Assembly (NCBI GenBank): GCA_020723325.1
Contig: DYJD01000046.1
Coordinates: forward strand, 1 to 42,715
Length of the DNA stretch: 42,715 bases
Source of the DNA: Desulfosudis oleivorans
Lineage (GTDB): Bacteria > Desulfobacterota > Desulfobacteria > Desulfobacterales > SURF-7
Reading direction: 5' to 3'
This document shows positions 34,461-42,442 of this stretch, piece after piece. Both the position numbers and the translations under genes were made by a program. The notes beneath the pieces are model-generated. The model saw only the letters and a program-made list of their open reading frames with translations, was not told the DNA's origin and made no database searches. Each line of letters starts with the position of its first letter. The stretch's first letter is position 1.

Positions 34461-35618
34461 ATGCCGAAACGAATGAAAACAAAATACCCAGGGGTCTTTT
34501 TTCGGGAGGCGGACCGAATCGGCGGCAATGGGATTGAAAAAGTCTATTACATCGTTTTCAAAAAAGACGGCAAGGTAATTGAGGAAAAAGTGGGCCGACA
34601 GTTCGCTGACGATATGACACCGGCCAGGGCTGCCGGTATCCGGGCGGACCGTATCGAGGGGAAAAGGGAATCCCGGAAAGAAATCCGGGAACAGGAGGCG
34701 GAAAGGAAGCTGGCCGAAGCTGGGAAATGGACCGTTGCCAGACTGTGGGACAAATACTGTGAAACATTTCCGGCAAATAAAATTTTGAAATATGAAAAGC
34801 GGAAATTTGATGTTCATTTGCGGGAAAGTATCGGAGGAAAGGAACCGCATGAACTGCTACCTTTGGATGTGGATAGAATAAGGCTGGGCCTGGAAAAACG
34901 GGGCAAGCGAACCACTGCGGCGCGGATTCTTGAGCTTCTTCGGCGAACCATCAACTTCGGCACCAAAAAAGGACTGATAGCACCGATTGATTTTAAAATA
35001 GAGATACCCCGACTGAACAACCAAACCACGGAAGACCTGACCGCCGATCAATTGAACCGTCTGCTTGGTGCAATGAATGCAGATAAAGACCAGACGGCAG
35101 CAAATGTAATGCGGATTGCCCTTTATTCTGGAATGCGGCGCTCCGAAATACTTAAACTCCAATGGGCGGATATTGATTTCCAAAGGGGGTTCATTACAAT
35201 CCGCAACCCTAAAGGCGGCCGTGATCAAAGCATCCCAATGAACGATGCCGTAAGATCGGTTTTTGAAAACATCCAACAACGGGATGGACAATATGTTTTT
35301 CCTGGGAAAAAGCCTCGCGAGCCCTTGACCGACTGCCGAAAAAGTCTCATCCGGATTAAAAAGGCGGCCGGGCTCCCTGAACACTTCCGGCCGGTTCACG
35401 GTCTCCGGCACGTTTACGCCTCCATGCTGGCATCATCCGGCCAAGTAGATATGTACACACTGCAACGCCTCTTGACCCATAAAAGCCCCCTGATGACGCA
35501 ACGCTATGCGCATCTACGGGATGAATCCCTAAAGAAGGCTTCCAACCTGGTCGGGGATATTATCGGCGGTATTGAGCAAAAGAAGGGTGAAGTGGAGCCT
35601 GTGGCGAAAAAGGCTTGA
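34461..35618 (+). CDS. Tyrosine recombinase / phage integrase
   Basis: A complete 385-residue site-specific recombinase. An N-terminal arm-binding region (to about 90) is followed by a SAM-like core-binding domain (WTVARLWDKYCETFP, about 93-180). The catalytic domain has the first Arg in SGMRRSEILKLQW (near 226), a Lys in the NPKGGRDQSIPM hairpin, HGLRHVYASM near 312 with His and Arg, LLTHKSPLMTQRY with His and the nucleophilic Tyr near 348. All catalytic residues are present. It lies about 180 bases from the tRNA-Asn fragment and is the natural enzyme for element 2. Confidence 0.93.
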   Translation: MPKRMKTKYPGVFFREADRIGGNGIEKVYYIVFKKDGKVIEEKVGRQFADDMTPARAAGIRADRIEGKRESRKEIREQEAERKLAEAGKWTVARLWDKYCETFPANKILKYEKRKFDVHLRESIGGKEPHELLPLDVDRIRLGLEKRGKRTTAARILELLRRTINFGTKKGLIAPIDFKIEIPRLNNQTTEDLTADQLNRLLGAMNADKDQTAANVMRIALYSGMRRSEILKLQWADIDFQRGFITIRNPKGGRDQSIPMNDAVRSVFENIQQRDGQYVFPGKKPREPLTDCRKSLIRIKKAAGLPEHFRPVHGLRHVYASMLASSGQVDMYTLQRLLTHKSPLMTQRYAHLRDESLKKASNLVGDIIGGIEQKKGEVEPVAKKA

Positions 35619-35669
35619 TTTACAAACTTGAGATGCCAATATGTCATTTCAAGTTGGAAAGGAACCAGG

Positions 35670-35918
35670 ATGAAAATTGATTCAGACTTGATACCCTGGC
35701 GTGAAGCATATCCCAAGTGCTCCGAAGCTCAGTTAATCGGAAAGGCCCTGGCCGGTGCAAGATACAAAGAGGGCTTAACGCAAGTACAACTTGCAAAGCT
35801 GACCAGCATCCCTCAGTGCCATATCTCTGAAATGGAAAACGGCAAAAGGACTATCGGCAAAGAATTAGCAAAGCGCTTGGGGAAAGCCCTGAATATTTCA
35901 TATCGAGTGTTCTTGTAA
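35670..35918 (+). CDS. XRE family regulator / antitoxin-like protein
   Basis: The 82-residue protein contains a full HTH_XRE: LIGKALAGARYKEGLTQVQL, then KLTSIPQCHISEMENGKRTI and GKELAKRLGKALNI. AAGGA lies about 7 bases before the ATG at 35670, so the upstream in-frame start at 35628 is unlikely. It follows the integrase and precedes a strong terminator; it could be a lysogeny-type repressor or a solitary antitoxin. Its last codons and 3' flank are duplicated at 10421-10466. Confidence 0.85.
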   Translation: MKIDSDLIPWREAYPKCSEAQLIGKALAGARYKEGLTQVQLAKLTSIPQCHISEMENGKRTIGKELAKRLGKALNISYRVFL

Positions 35919-36000
35919 TGAACATCTTGGAAGGGATATCAGCGGTGGATCAATAGCCGAAAAAAAATCCACACTGAATTAGAAAGAACTATTCAAGTTT

Positions 36001-36036
36001 AAACCCGTTTTCGAATGGCCTGAAAACGGGTTTTTT
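36001..36036 (+). terminator. Strong intrinsic terminator after the XRE gene
   Basis: AAACCCGTTTTC at 36001-36012 pairs perfectly with GAAAACGGGTTT at 36022-36033 across a 9-base loop and runs into TTTTTT. It ends the integrase-XRE transcript. Confidence 0.88.
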
Positions 36037-36128
36037 ATTTCCTAAAAAAGCCGCCCTGCCTTTTTTTCTTAAAAGACAATTTTTTCATATCAATAAATAC
36101 AAATAGTTATAAATAGCTAAAAATAAAA

Positions 36129-36154
36129 AATTATACATATACACATGTATAATT
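36129..36154. promoter_or_regulatory. Perfect 10-bp inverted repeat, probable operator
   Basis: AATTATACAT (36129-36138) and ATGTATAATT (36145-36154) are exact inverted copies with a 6-base spacer. The right arm contains TATAAT. It lies in the AT-rich gap 83 bases before the AlpA-type gene and is a good site for the XRE repressor. Confidence 0.65.
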
Positions 36155-36236
36155 AAAAGAATTCCTTTTATGAACTCCTTTATCCATACTGTTACCAGTT
36201 CGAAAAACTATTATCAACAAAACGAAAGGGAGAATC

Positions 36237-36422
36237 ATGAGGTTACTAACTGAACAAGAAGTGGCAAAAGAATTAAGAATATCAGTTCAAAGCTTGCGAA
36301 ACAATCGATGTCAGGGCGTTGGACTCCCATATGTAAAAATAGGTCGTCTGGTTCGATATGTCGAAGACGATGTCATCGCCGATATCCAGCGGCGACGAAT
36401 TGATCCGGAGGCGCGGCGATAA
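36237..36422 (+). CDS. AlpA/excisionase-type HTH protein
   Basis: A 61-residue HTH_17 protein: LLTEQEVAKELRISVQSLRN, then GLPYVKIGRLVRYVEDDVIA. AAAGGGAGA lies 4 bases before the ATG. Proteins of this type act as excisionases or activators of the early operon in phages and satellites. It opens the replication operon; the next gene follows 12 bases later. Confidence 0.85.
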   Translation: MRLLTEQEVAKELRISVQSLRNNRCQGVGLPYVKIGRLVRYVEDDVIADIQRRRIDPEARR

Positions 36423-36434
36423 TCGGAGGTGATC

Positions 36435-36641
36435 ATGGCAATTTCAGAAGCATGCAGCCGATGGACAGATCAGGATATGGCCGGCAGTCTATCCGCCATA
36501 TTTTATCACATTGACCACGTCATCCATCTCTTGGCGCATATTTATACCCTGGAAAAGCGCCACGGTCGGAAGGCTGCTGGAATCGTCACTGGCGAATTGT
36601 GGATAAGGGTTTTGGCGCATATCTTGGCGGTGATAGAATGA
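36435..36641 (+). CDS. Small phage-type hypothetical protein
   Basis: A 68-residue helical protein (MAISEACSRWTDQDMAGSLS). The GGAGGTG element fixes the ATG at 36435 rather than the GTG at 36429. Its TGA overlaps the next start in an ATGA arrangement. The function is unknown. Confidence 0.65.
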   Translation: MAISEACSRWTDQDMAGSLSAIFYHIDHVIHLLAHIYTLEKRHGRKAAGIVTGELWIRVLAHILAVIE

Positions 36642-37405
36642 CCGCGGGATGGATAAAACTTCACCGGCAGCTACTTGAATCAAGAGTCTTCCAAAACGAG
36701 GGACTCCTCAAGATATGGATCTGGTGTTTACTACGAGCAAACCACAGAAAGACATGGGTGTCTATCCGAACTGGAAATGGTTACACCGAAATTGAGTTGC
36801 AACCAGGGCAATTCTTGTTTGGTAGAGGCTCTGCATCAGCGCAAACCCGCATGAATCCTACAACTGTATGGAAACGAATGCAAAAATTAAAAAGTACCGG
36901 AAATTTGAACATCGAAAGTAACAGCAAATGTTCAATAATAACTATTGTCAATTGGAATAGTTATCAGAACGACCAAGAAAAAAGTGACAGCGAAAGTATT
37001 AACCAGGTGACAGCCAAGGAACAGCCAGGTGACACAGACAAGAATGATAAGAATGTAAAGAAACTCTTTTCGTCGGACTCTATCGAGATCCGACTTGCCG
37101 ATTTGCTTTTAAAAGAAATCAAAAAACGAAAACCCGATTTTAAAACGCCCAACATTCATGGCTGGGCAAAAAGCATTGACCTGATGATTCGTCTTGATGG
37201 CCGGAAGCCGTCTGACATTGAAAGAGTCATTTCCTGGTGTCAATCAGATTCCTTTTGGCAGGGAAACGTCCTTTCGACTGTAAAGCTCCGGGATAAATTC
37301 GACCAGCTCCAACTGAAAATGCGGAAGCCGAACAACAACCAGCCGGCGGGACCAGTTAATCAACGGCCTGCAAAGACCATGGAGGAGCTTTTTTCAAATG
37401 ACTGA
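36638..37405 (+). CDS. Phage replisome organiser-like protein
   Basis: A 255-residue protein from the ATG at 36638, chosen for its ATGA overlap with the previous gene; an upstream in-frame start at 36599 would overlap far more. The N-terminal winged helix (GWIKLHRQLLESRVFQNEGL and FLFGRGSASAQTRMNPTTV) is that of phage replisome organisers and DnaD-like proteins; the C-terminal part has KPNNNQPAGP-type linkers. It should recruit the DnaB helicase encoded next, with which it overlaps by 8 bases. Confidence 0.8.
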   Translation: MTAGWIKLHRQLLESRVFQNEGLLKIWIWCLLRANHRKTWVSIRTGNGYTEIELQPGQFLFGRGSASAQTRMNPTTVWKRMQKLKSTGNLNIESNSKCSIITIVNWNSYQNDQEKSDSESINQVTAKEQPGDTDKNDKNVKKLFSSDSIEIRLADLLLKEIKKRKPDFKTPNIHGWAKSIDLMIRLDGRKPSDIERVISWCQSDSFWQGNVLSTVKLRDKFDQLQLKMRKPNNNQPAGPVNQRPAKTMEELFSND

Positions 37406-38699
37406 GGCAAAACCCCTTCCGAACAGTGTCGAGATCGAAAATTCGCTTCTGGTTGCGCTCTTGGTGGATTCCCGGGGCAGTGCTGATGCCTTCGACCAGG
37501 TGAGTCCGGAAGATTTTTACAGCAAACCAAACCGGCTGATTTTTGATGCCTGCCGAACCTTGCATGAAAAGGGGACCACGGTTGACCTACCGACCGTGGT
37601 TGAAGAATTGCAATCATCCGGCAAACTGGGAGAAATAGGCGGCGCATATCACATTGCACGAATTACCGACGAGAATCCAGCAGCAATAGATGTTGAGCAT
37701 GCCTGCCGTATTATACGGGAACAATCTATTTTGCGGGATCTGATTGACAAGGCATATCAGACCATAAGGTCATGCCATGCGGCAAATGGCAATGTTGTAC
37801 AAATTATTGATCAGACTCAAAGGGCTTTTTTTTCTGTCGGGAATCCGGGCGAGTCCTCATTCATATCCATGCGTGAACTCCAACATCAAAGCATTGACCG
37901 TTATGAACGGCTTTGCAATGGGAAGCAGGCCCCAACATTACTCACCGGTTTTTCAGAGCTGGATACCATTACAGGCGGGTTGAGTGGGGCGAAGTTCATC
38001 ATTCTGGCGGCGCGGACCAGGATCGGGAAAACAGCCATGATGCTTTGCATGGCGCGAAACATGGCCATCAATAACTTTATGGTCGGTATTTTTTCAATTG
38101 AAATGGAAGCGTCTGAACTCGACGACCGGTTTATGGCGATGGAATCGGGTATAAACACGCTGCGATTAACTACTGGTAAGGGGCCTAATAAAGAGGATTG
38201 GCCAAAGATCATGGTGGCGGCCAGCAGGAAAAGCCAATGGCCTATCCTTATCGACGAAACAGGCGGGTTGTCTGTCATGGAGTTATCTCGACGGGCACGC
38301 CAAATGAAAAAGGCTGGCTGCCAGATAATCTTCATTGATCAGTTTTCGAAAATTAAACCCGACAGCCGGAAAAGTCGGTTTGAAGCCAAGAGCGAGATTG
38401 TAGAGGCTCTCGGCGATCTAAAAAAAGAGTTGCGGATTCCTATTGTACTTCTCGCCCAAATCAACCGCAACGTTGAAGCCAGGGGCATCAAAAAGCCTAC
38501 TCTCGGCGATTTGAAGGATACCGGCCAACTTGAAGAAGAAGCGGACATTGTTCTGCTACTTGACCGGCCGGAAATTTATGACCCGCGTCCGGAAAACAAA
38601 GATATGGCAATTCTGGAAATAGCAAAACATCGAGGCGGGCCTTGCATAGAGATTAAATTGCAATGGGCGCCGAAGCGGACATTATTTCACGACATTTGA
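37398..38699 (+). CDS. dnaB: Replicative DNA helicase, DnaB family
   Basis: The 433-residue protein has the DnaB N-terminal domain (NSVEIENSLLVALLVDSRGS and VDLPTVVEELQSSGKLGEIG) and the RecA-like ATPase: Walker A within ILAARTRIGKTAMM (near 203-215), Walker B IIFIDQFSKI and the DnaB motif LREL-like KKELRIPIVLLAQINRNVE followed by LKDTGQLEEEADIVLLLDRP. The GGAGGAG element precedes the ATG. It is a phage-type copy, unwinding DNA at the element's origin with the organiser encoded upstream. Confidence 0.92.
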   Translation: MTEAKPLPNSVEIENSLLVALLVDSRGSADAFDQVSPEDFYSKPNRLIFDACRTLHEKGTTVDLPTVVEELQSSGKLGEIGGAYHIARITDENPAAIDVEHACRIIREQSILRDLIDKAYQTIRSCHAANGNVVQIIDQTQRAFFSVGNPGESSFISMRELQHQSIDRYERLCNGKQAPTLLTGFSELDTITGGLSGAKFIILAARTRIGKTAMMLCMARNMAINNFMVGIFSIEMEASELDDRFMAMESGINTLRLTTGKGPNKEDWPKIMVAASRKSQWPILIDETGGLSVMELSRRARQMKKAGCQIIFIDQFSKIKPDSRKSRFEAKSEIVEALGDLKKELRIPIVLLAQINRNVEARGIKKPTLGDLKDTGQLEEEADIVLLLDRPEIYDPRPENKDMAILEIAKHRGGPCIEIKLQWAPKRTLFHDI

Positions 38700-38709
38700 A
38701 AGGGTAGCA

Positions 38710-38850
38710 ATGCGCTACGACTTTCAAAACCAGGTTTTGACGATTTTTTATCAGCACAACGACTTTGACGAAGCTATCCGGGCAGCAAGACAACAATTCC
38801 CAGCGGATACTGCGACCGGCGCTGGGGAAAAACAAGGCCTGGGTGTTTGA
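38710..38850 (+). CDS. Small hypothetical protein
   Basis: AAAGGG precedes the ATG by a normal distance. The 46-residue product starts MRYDFQNQVLTIFYQHND. From about 38801 it overlaps a helicase relic in another frame, so it may be an accidental frame created by a deletion. It is not recognised. Confidence 0.4.
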   Translation: MRYDFQNQVLTIFYQHNDFDEAIRAARQQFPADTATGAGEKQGLGV

Positions 38851-38920
38851 TTACATCGACCCTGTGGGTGTTCTGCAGTCGGCGTCGAAGACGCGGCAGC
38901 GGGTATATGATTTAATTTAA
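38801..38920 (+). pseudogene. C-terminal relic of a superfamily 2 helicase
   Basis: One frame encodes QRILRPALGKNKAWVFDYID followed by PVGVLQSASKTRQRVYDLI and a stop. The RILRPALGK and VFDYID segments match motif VI and the tail of phage SF2 helicases. Everything upstream of motif VI is missing, which points to a deletion. Confidence 0.55.
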
Positions 38921-38936
38921 ATGAAGGGAGATGCAT

Positions 38937-39482
38937 ATGGGAAAACTGACACCAAAACAGAAAAAATTTGTCGATGAATATTGTGTTGATCTGAATGCGG
39001 CAGCGGCAGCCAGACGGGCCGGATATCGGGAAACCAACGCAAGGCAAATCGGCTTTGAAAACTTGACGAAACCCTACATTCAAAAAGAAATTGAGCGATC
39101 GCTCGACAAAGCCAAAAAAGAATCGGGGGCGGCCACTCCGGAGGAAGTCCTTGCCGGATACACCCGCGATATCCGCTTTGATCCCAGAAGGCTTTTTCAT
39201 CCAAACGGGACCACGAAAACCCCGATCGAGCTTGATGAAGAGGCAGCTCTTTCCCTTACAGGGCTTGAGATTTTCATACGATCTGATGGAAGTATGCTTT
39301 GCAAATACAAGTTTCCGGATAAACGCCAGAGCCGGGACAGCCTGGCAAAATATTTCGGATTGTTCATCGAAAAGCATGAGCATTCAGTAGATGTCGAGAC
39401 AATAAAAATGATTTTATCAGTTCTGCCGGATGATGTCCGGAATGCGATATTGAGGCGGATAGCTGAAAAGCTGAATCAATGA
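38937..39482 (+). CDS. terS: Terminase small subunit
   Basis: The 181-residue protein has the Terminase_2 pattern: LTPKQKKFVDEYCVDLNAAA, ARRAGYRETNARQIGFENL and KPYIQKEIERSLDKA. GGGAG lies 7 bases before the ATG at 38937 and only 1 base before an ATG at 38931, so the second ATG is preferred. It should bind packaging sites. No large subunit follows, which fits a satellite or a decayed prophage. Confidence 0.82.
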   Translation: MGKLTPKQKKFVDEYCVDLNAAAAARRAGYRETNARQIGFENLTKPYIQKEIERSLDKAKKESGAATPEEVLAGYTRDIRFDPRRLFHPNGTTKTPIELDEEAALSLTGLEIFIRSDGSMLCKYKFPDKRQSRDSLAKYFGLFIEKHEHSVDVETIKMILSVLPDDVRNAILRRIAEKLNQ

Positions 39483-39835
39483 CCGCACAGGAATGGGCTG
39501 AATTTGACAAGGCACTATTGAAGGCAGCCGCCGCTGGTGGCACGATGGCAGCAAGTGTATGCTATTTGCTTTTCGAAGGCCGGATAGCTAACGAAGTGAG
39601 CAAAGTCAACACACAAAAAAAAGCGGGGAAACAGAACGTCATCGGGTCCGATAACGTGGTTTTATCTCCCTCTTTTATGACGTTGGCAGGTTCTGACTCC
39701 ACCCGAGAATCTGAAGGCGCATTTTCTCGGATATCGGCCTTGGGTCTTTTACTCCCAGCTCATCCGGAGGGGCGACGAGGTTCATTACCATTTCCTCGAT
39801 TTCTATCGGGTAATACCCCTCCTCGCTCGCCTTGA
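39479..39835 (+). pseudogene. Probable truncated phage gene after terS
   Basis: It starts in an ATGA overlap with terS, and the first about 55 residues (MTAQEWAEFDKALLKAAAAG and onward) look like a real protein, but from about 39670 the frame runs antisense through a conserved minus-strand gene. The 3' end is therefore foreign and the original gene was cut. It may mark the right breakpoint of element 2. Confidence 0.45.
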
Positions 39836-40043
39836 GTCTCTCCTCGTAATTCGTCGCCCGTTCCACCATCTGAGTCAGGGCGTTCTGTAGGACCAGCCTC
39901 TTGGTAAGGAAGGTTTCCTCTGTCCATCTCGGCTGATTGTCCATCAGCCACAGGAGGCGAGGTTCCCACCACTTGCTCCGGTTCGGGAATTCGATTCTGG
40001 CCGGCGTTGACATTTTGCCCCCCCCACCCTTCTTTGGTGCCAA
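39675..40043 (-). CDS. Conserved hypothetical protein
   Basis: The 122-residue protein, or 112 residues from ATG 40013 after a G-rich AAGGGTGGGG stretch, contains WWEPRLLWLMDNQPRWTEET, then QMVERATNYEERLKASEEGY and EIEEMVMNLVAPPDELG. I recall proteins of this style from mobile-element borders, with no known function. It converges with the truncated frame after terS. Confidence 0.55.
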   Translation of the reverse strand: MAPKKGGGGKMSTPARIEFPNRSKWWEPRLLWLMDNQPRWTEETFLTKRLVLQNALTQMVERATNYEERLKASEEGYYPIEIEEMVMNLVAPPDELGVKDPRPISEKMRLQILGWSQNLPTS

Positions 40044-40139
40044 ATTACAGGTCCATTACCAACTAACATCGAATTTTTCAATAAAGCCAAAAAGTGGCAA
40101 GTTTTGCTCACCTTAGCCGTGTTCATTTTCAGTTTTCCT

Positions 40140-40571
40140 AATATCGCACCTGCTTCCTTCTAAGAATTAATTATTTGTAAAAATCCGACCCCAGAGGGGC
40201 CGGCTTTGGTTTAAGCCCATAGGGCATGATTTACATATCCTAACTTGATTGTACTTTATGTATTTATTCATGTCCTATACAAATTTTGCTTTGTGTTTAC
40301 GAACAAAGCCTAATGTTTTGATAACAATCCGATTATGATTATTATGGCATAGCCGCCTATTTGAGCAGCACACATATTCTCAAACGGCATAGCCAATTTA
40401 CTCTGACCTGGCCCATAGGGCCAGGGTTTCAATGTCGTACTAAAAAATTATCAAGCCGGCTCGGCATCACCTATCCGAATCCTCCACCAAAGGTGGTGGG
40501 TTTATAAAAATTAAACGTTGCAAAGGCTTTAACCGCGAGATTGCGTTATCAGACGCATTTGTTGGGTAATT
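40140..40571. other. Noncoding stretch with several 3-nt-loop hairpins
   Basis: Perfect short hairpins occur as CCCC-AGA-GGGG near 40190, GCCC-ATA-GGGC near 40215, CCTGGCCC-ATA-GGGCCAGG near 40409-40427 and CCACC-AAA-GGTGG near 40484. The 11-mer GCCCATAGGGC appears twice about 200 bases apart. No coding frame is supported. It could be a structured RNA or cassette-type recombination remnant; unknown. Confidence 0.5.
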
Positions 40572-41294
40572 CTATTCCAATTTCTTATTACCAATGTATT
40601 TCTGGGCTATACTATCCAAATCAATTTTGTTTTTTTCGGGATAATACTTTAATCTTTTTATTATTTCCAACTTGACTTCTGTTTGTTCTATCGTTTCAAG
40701 TTTCCACAAATCTTTTCTTAATTCAAATAATGGCAGTGAATTAAATGCCTTACGTTTAATTGATCCAGCGTTACAATCAGGTTCGCTATAACGCTCATAA
40801 TTATATACAGAAGTATTACTTGTTAAATCTTCTCCATCAATACGATTTATCCAAATACCGCCTTCTTGATCGGTATATGCTACAATTTTTCTATCTGGTG
40901 GTTGATTTATATCATCTATAATTTTATTGCTAAAATCAACCGCAATAATCCGAACCTTTGTTCCTTTAGGATAACTAGTAGTAACTCGATTTTTATTCCA
41001 TCCAGCACCACCACACATAGAGGTTAGAGATATAGGATAAACCTCAAAATAATCGGTAGATTTTTTTGGGGCATGAATTATTTCATCAACCTTTATTCTT
41101 AATCCCCAGGCTTCTCCTTCAATTTCATCCGATTTAATTGGATCAGCAGTGTCAACGACCTCTCCAATGAAAACATATTCATTAGGGAGAGCTTTTATTA
41201 TTTTTAATACAGTAAGTGAGCAGCAAAAAGAGTTATGTATAATAAAAAATAGATTTACAAAAATAATAAGTATTTGAAGTGTAATTGTTTTCAT
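40572..41294 (-). CDS. Secreted hypothetical protein
   Basis: The 240-residue protein from ATG 41294 starts with a signal peptide (MKTITLQILIIFVNLFFIIH, cleavage near NSFCC), after which a Cys could serve a lipoprotein or disulfide role. The mature part has strands EYVFIGEVVDTADPI and GLRIKVDEIIHAP, as in small NTR/TIMP-like secreted barrels. The frame extends further upstream to 41450 but without signal-like sequence. It is AT-rich, unlike its neighbours, which suggests recent acquisition. Confidence 0.65.
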   Translation of the reverse strand: MKTITLQILIIFVNLFFIIHNSFCCSLTVLKIIKALPNEYVFIGEVVDTADPIKSDEIEGEAWGLRIKVDEIIHAPKKSTDYFEVYPISLTSMCGGAGWNKNRVTTSYPKGTKVRIIAVDFSNKIIDDINQPPDRKIVAYTDQEGGIWINRIDGEDLTSNTSVYNYERYSEPDCNAGSIKRKAFNSLPLFELRKDLWKLETIEQTEVKLEIIKRLKYYPEKNKIDLDSIAQKYIGNKKLE

Positions 41295-41415
41295 AAGCTG
41301 TTGCCTGAATTGACAGGTTGGCGGATTTTTACTTATTTGTTTTTTATTATAGAGCATCTTTCTATCAGCTTTCAATGATAAAATATCTGTTAAAAAGTTC
41401 CCCGTTGGGGGCCAC

Positions 41416-41643
41416 TCATTGAGTATTTGCACCGTCACGTAGCATATCAATAGCCTTCAAAATGCTTATTTGCCTTGGCAGGGGGAGTTCCTCGATCCTT
41501 TTTATTCTGCGACGAATTTTTAAGCTTAACTTATTGCCGTTTCCCTTATCATATAAATCTGTTGCTTTGAAACTACCTTTTTTTATCGTTTCAATCGATA
41601 GAATGCCGACGAGTGCCTTGTGCCGAGCCCGCTGCGCGCCGGT
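41416..41643 (-). pseudogene. Possible C-terminal remnant of an XRE-type regulator
   Basis: An open frame without an early ATG encodes LSLKIRRRIKRIEELPLPRQ and then ISILKAIDMLRDGANTQ before a stop. This resembles the tail behind the HTH in many XRE-family proteins. A stop at 41644-41646 closes the frame upstream, so no HTH remains. It overlaps the upstream open extension of the secreted protein gene. Confidence 0.35.
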
Positions 41644-41794
41644 TTATCGCAGGTGAGTGGGCGGGAGAATTTCAAATCAGACAGCCGAGCACAACGGCTA
41701 TTAATGCCACGATTATTAATTTTCAAGGAGTGAAGGCTGCTGATTTCAATGTTGAAACCGGCCAGGCCAAACAAGTTGACAAAGGCGTTTCAGG

Positions 41795-41950
41795 ACTGGT
41801 AAAAGTGCATAATGGCAGGAGCAATGTGCACTATTTTAAATGAGTTGTGATGGGCCAGAATATGGCAAGTATCCTGCACTTTTGATGGAATCTTTTTCAG
41901 ACTTTCTATATTCGCTAACTGCGAGGTTTGTGGGTTATCTATAAGAACAA
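41795..41950 (-). repeat. Dispersed repeat, copy F (long form)
   Basis: The reverse complement contains AACCTCGCAGTTAGCGAATA, CTTGCCATATTCTGGCCC, GTGCACATTGCTCC and GCACTTTTACCAGT in the same order as copy E. The final block is diverged. Confidence 0.75.
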
Positions 41951-41951
41951 T

Positions 41952-42332
41952 ATGGAAATAAAACTCATAGGCATAGATCCAAATGCTCCAAACACCATTG
42001 AAATAAACTACAATTTGATTTCGTTTTGGGGATTGAAAAGATTGTTGCGAAAGCTTGATGGCGTAAAAATTACCTGGAGTGTGTCTTGGATCATGACGGA
42101 CGATCACTGGGCTGATTTTACATACAAAGGGAATAAATACACCATAGAAAGTCCTTTCGTTGATTACTGGATTGAAAAGCCGGAATCAGCTCCTGAAGAA
42201 GATTTTAAAGTAATTATCAATCATATACGAAAGTATAAGCCTATTTGGCTACTTGGAAAAATTGGCCAATGGGACGAAAAAAGAAGAGCAAAGCAATTAA
42301 AGAAATTAACAGCTAACCAGACAGCTCAGTGA
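41952..42332 (+). CDS. Hypothetical protein
   Basis: A 126-residue protein from the ATG at 41952 (MEIKLIGIDPNAPNTIEINY), with LISFWGLKRLLRKLDGVKIT, a WADFTYKGNKYTIESPF strand pair and a KPIWLLGKIG tail. The frame opens at 41928, but that start lies within the dispersed repeat, so the internal ATG is preferred. I do not recognise the family with certainty. Confidence 0.6.
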   Translation: MEIKLIGIDPNAPNTIEINYNLISFWGLKRLLRKLDGVKITWSVSWIMTDDHWADFTYKGNKYTIESPFVDYWIEKPESAPEEDFKVIINHIRKYKPIWLLGKIGQWDEKRRAKQLKKLTANQTAQ

Positions 42333-42442
42333 AGACAGCCAGTGGCTATCGGGTTTTCAACATTCAAAGGAAATTGGGCTTTAACCATGTTTATGTCAGT
42401 CGGAGAAAGCCCTATTTGCCGCCGTTGGCGGAGAGTTAGAGA

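Larger units (their letters stand above)
34234..39670. mobile_element. Element 2: prophage or phage-satellite remnant at tRNA-Asn
   Basis: It starts at the tRNA-Asn fragment and is followed by an inward-facing integrase, XRE regulator, AlpA-type HTH, replisome organiser, DnaB helicase, helicase relic and terminase small subunit. No terminase large subunit, portal or structural gene follows. The right end is not found; the given end marks where phage-like coding breaks off, and the intact tRNA-Asn may lie beyond the window. Confidence 0.65.

Noticed and set aside
40490-40570. Integron attC-like site (GTTGGGT near 40561)
   Set aside because: A matching RYYYAAC partner at proper distance was not found and no integron integrase is in the window.
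41613-41843. 76-codon plus-strand frame
   Set aside because: Runs into the dispersed repeat, lacks a ribosome binding site and is antisense to a possible XRE remnant.
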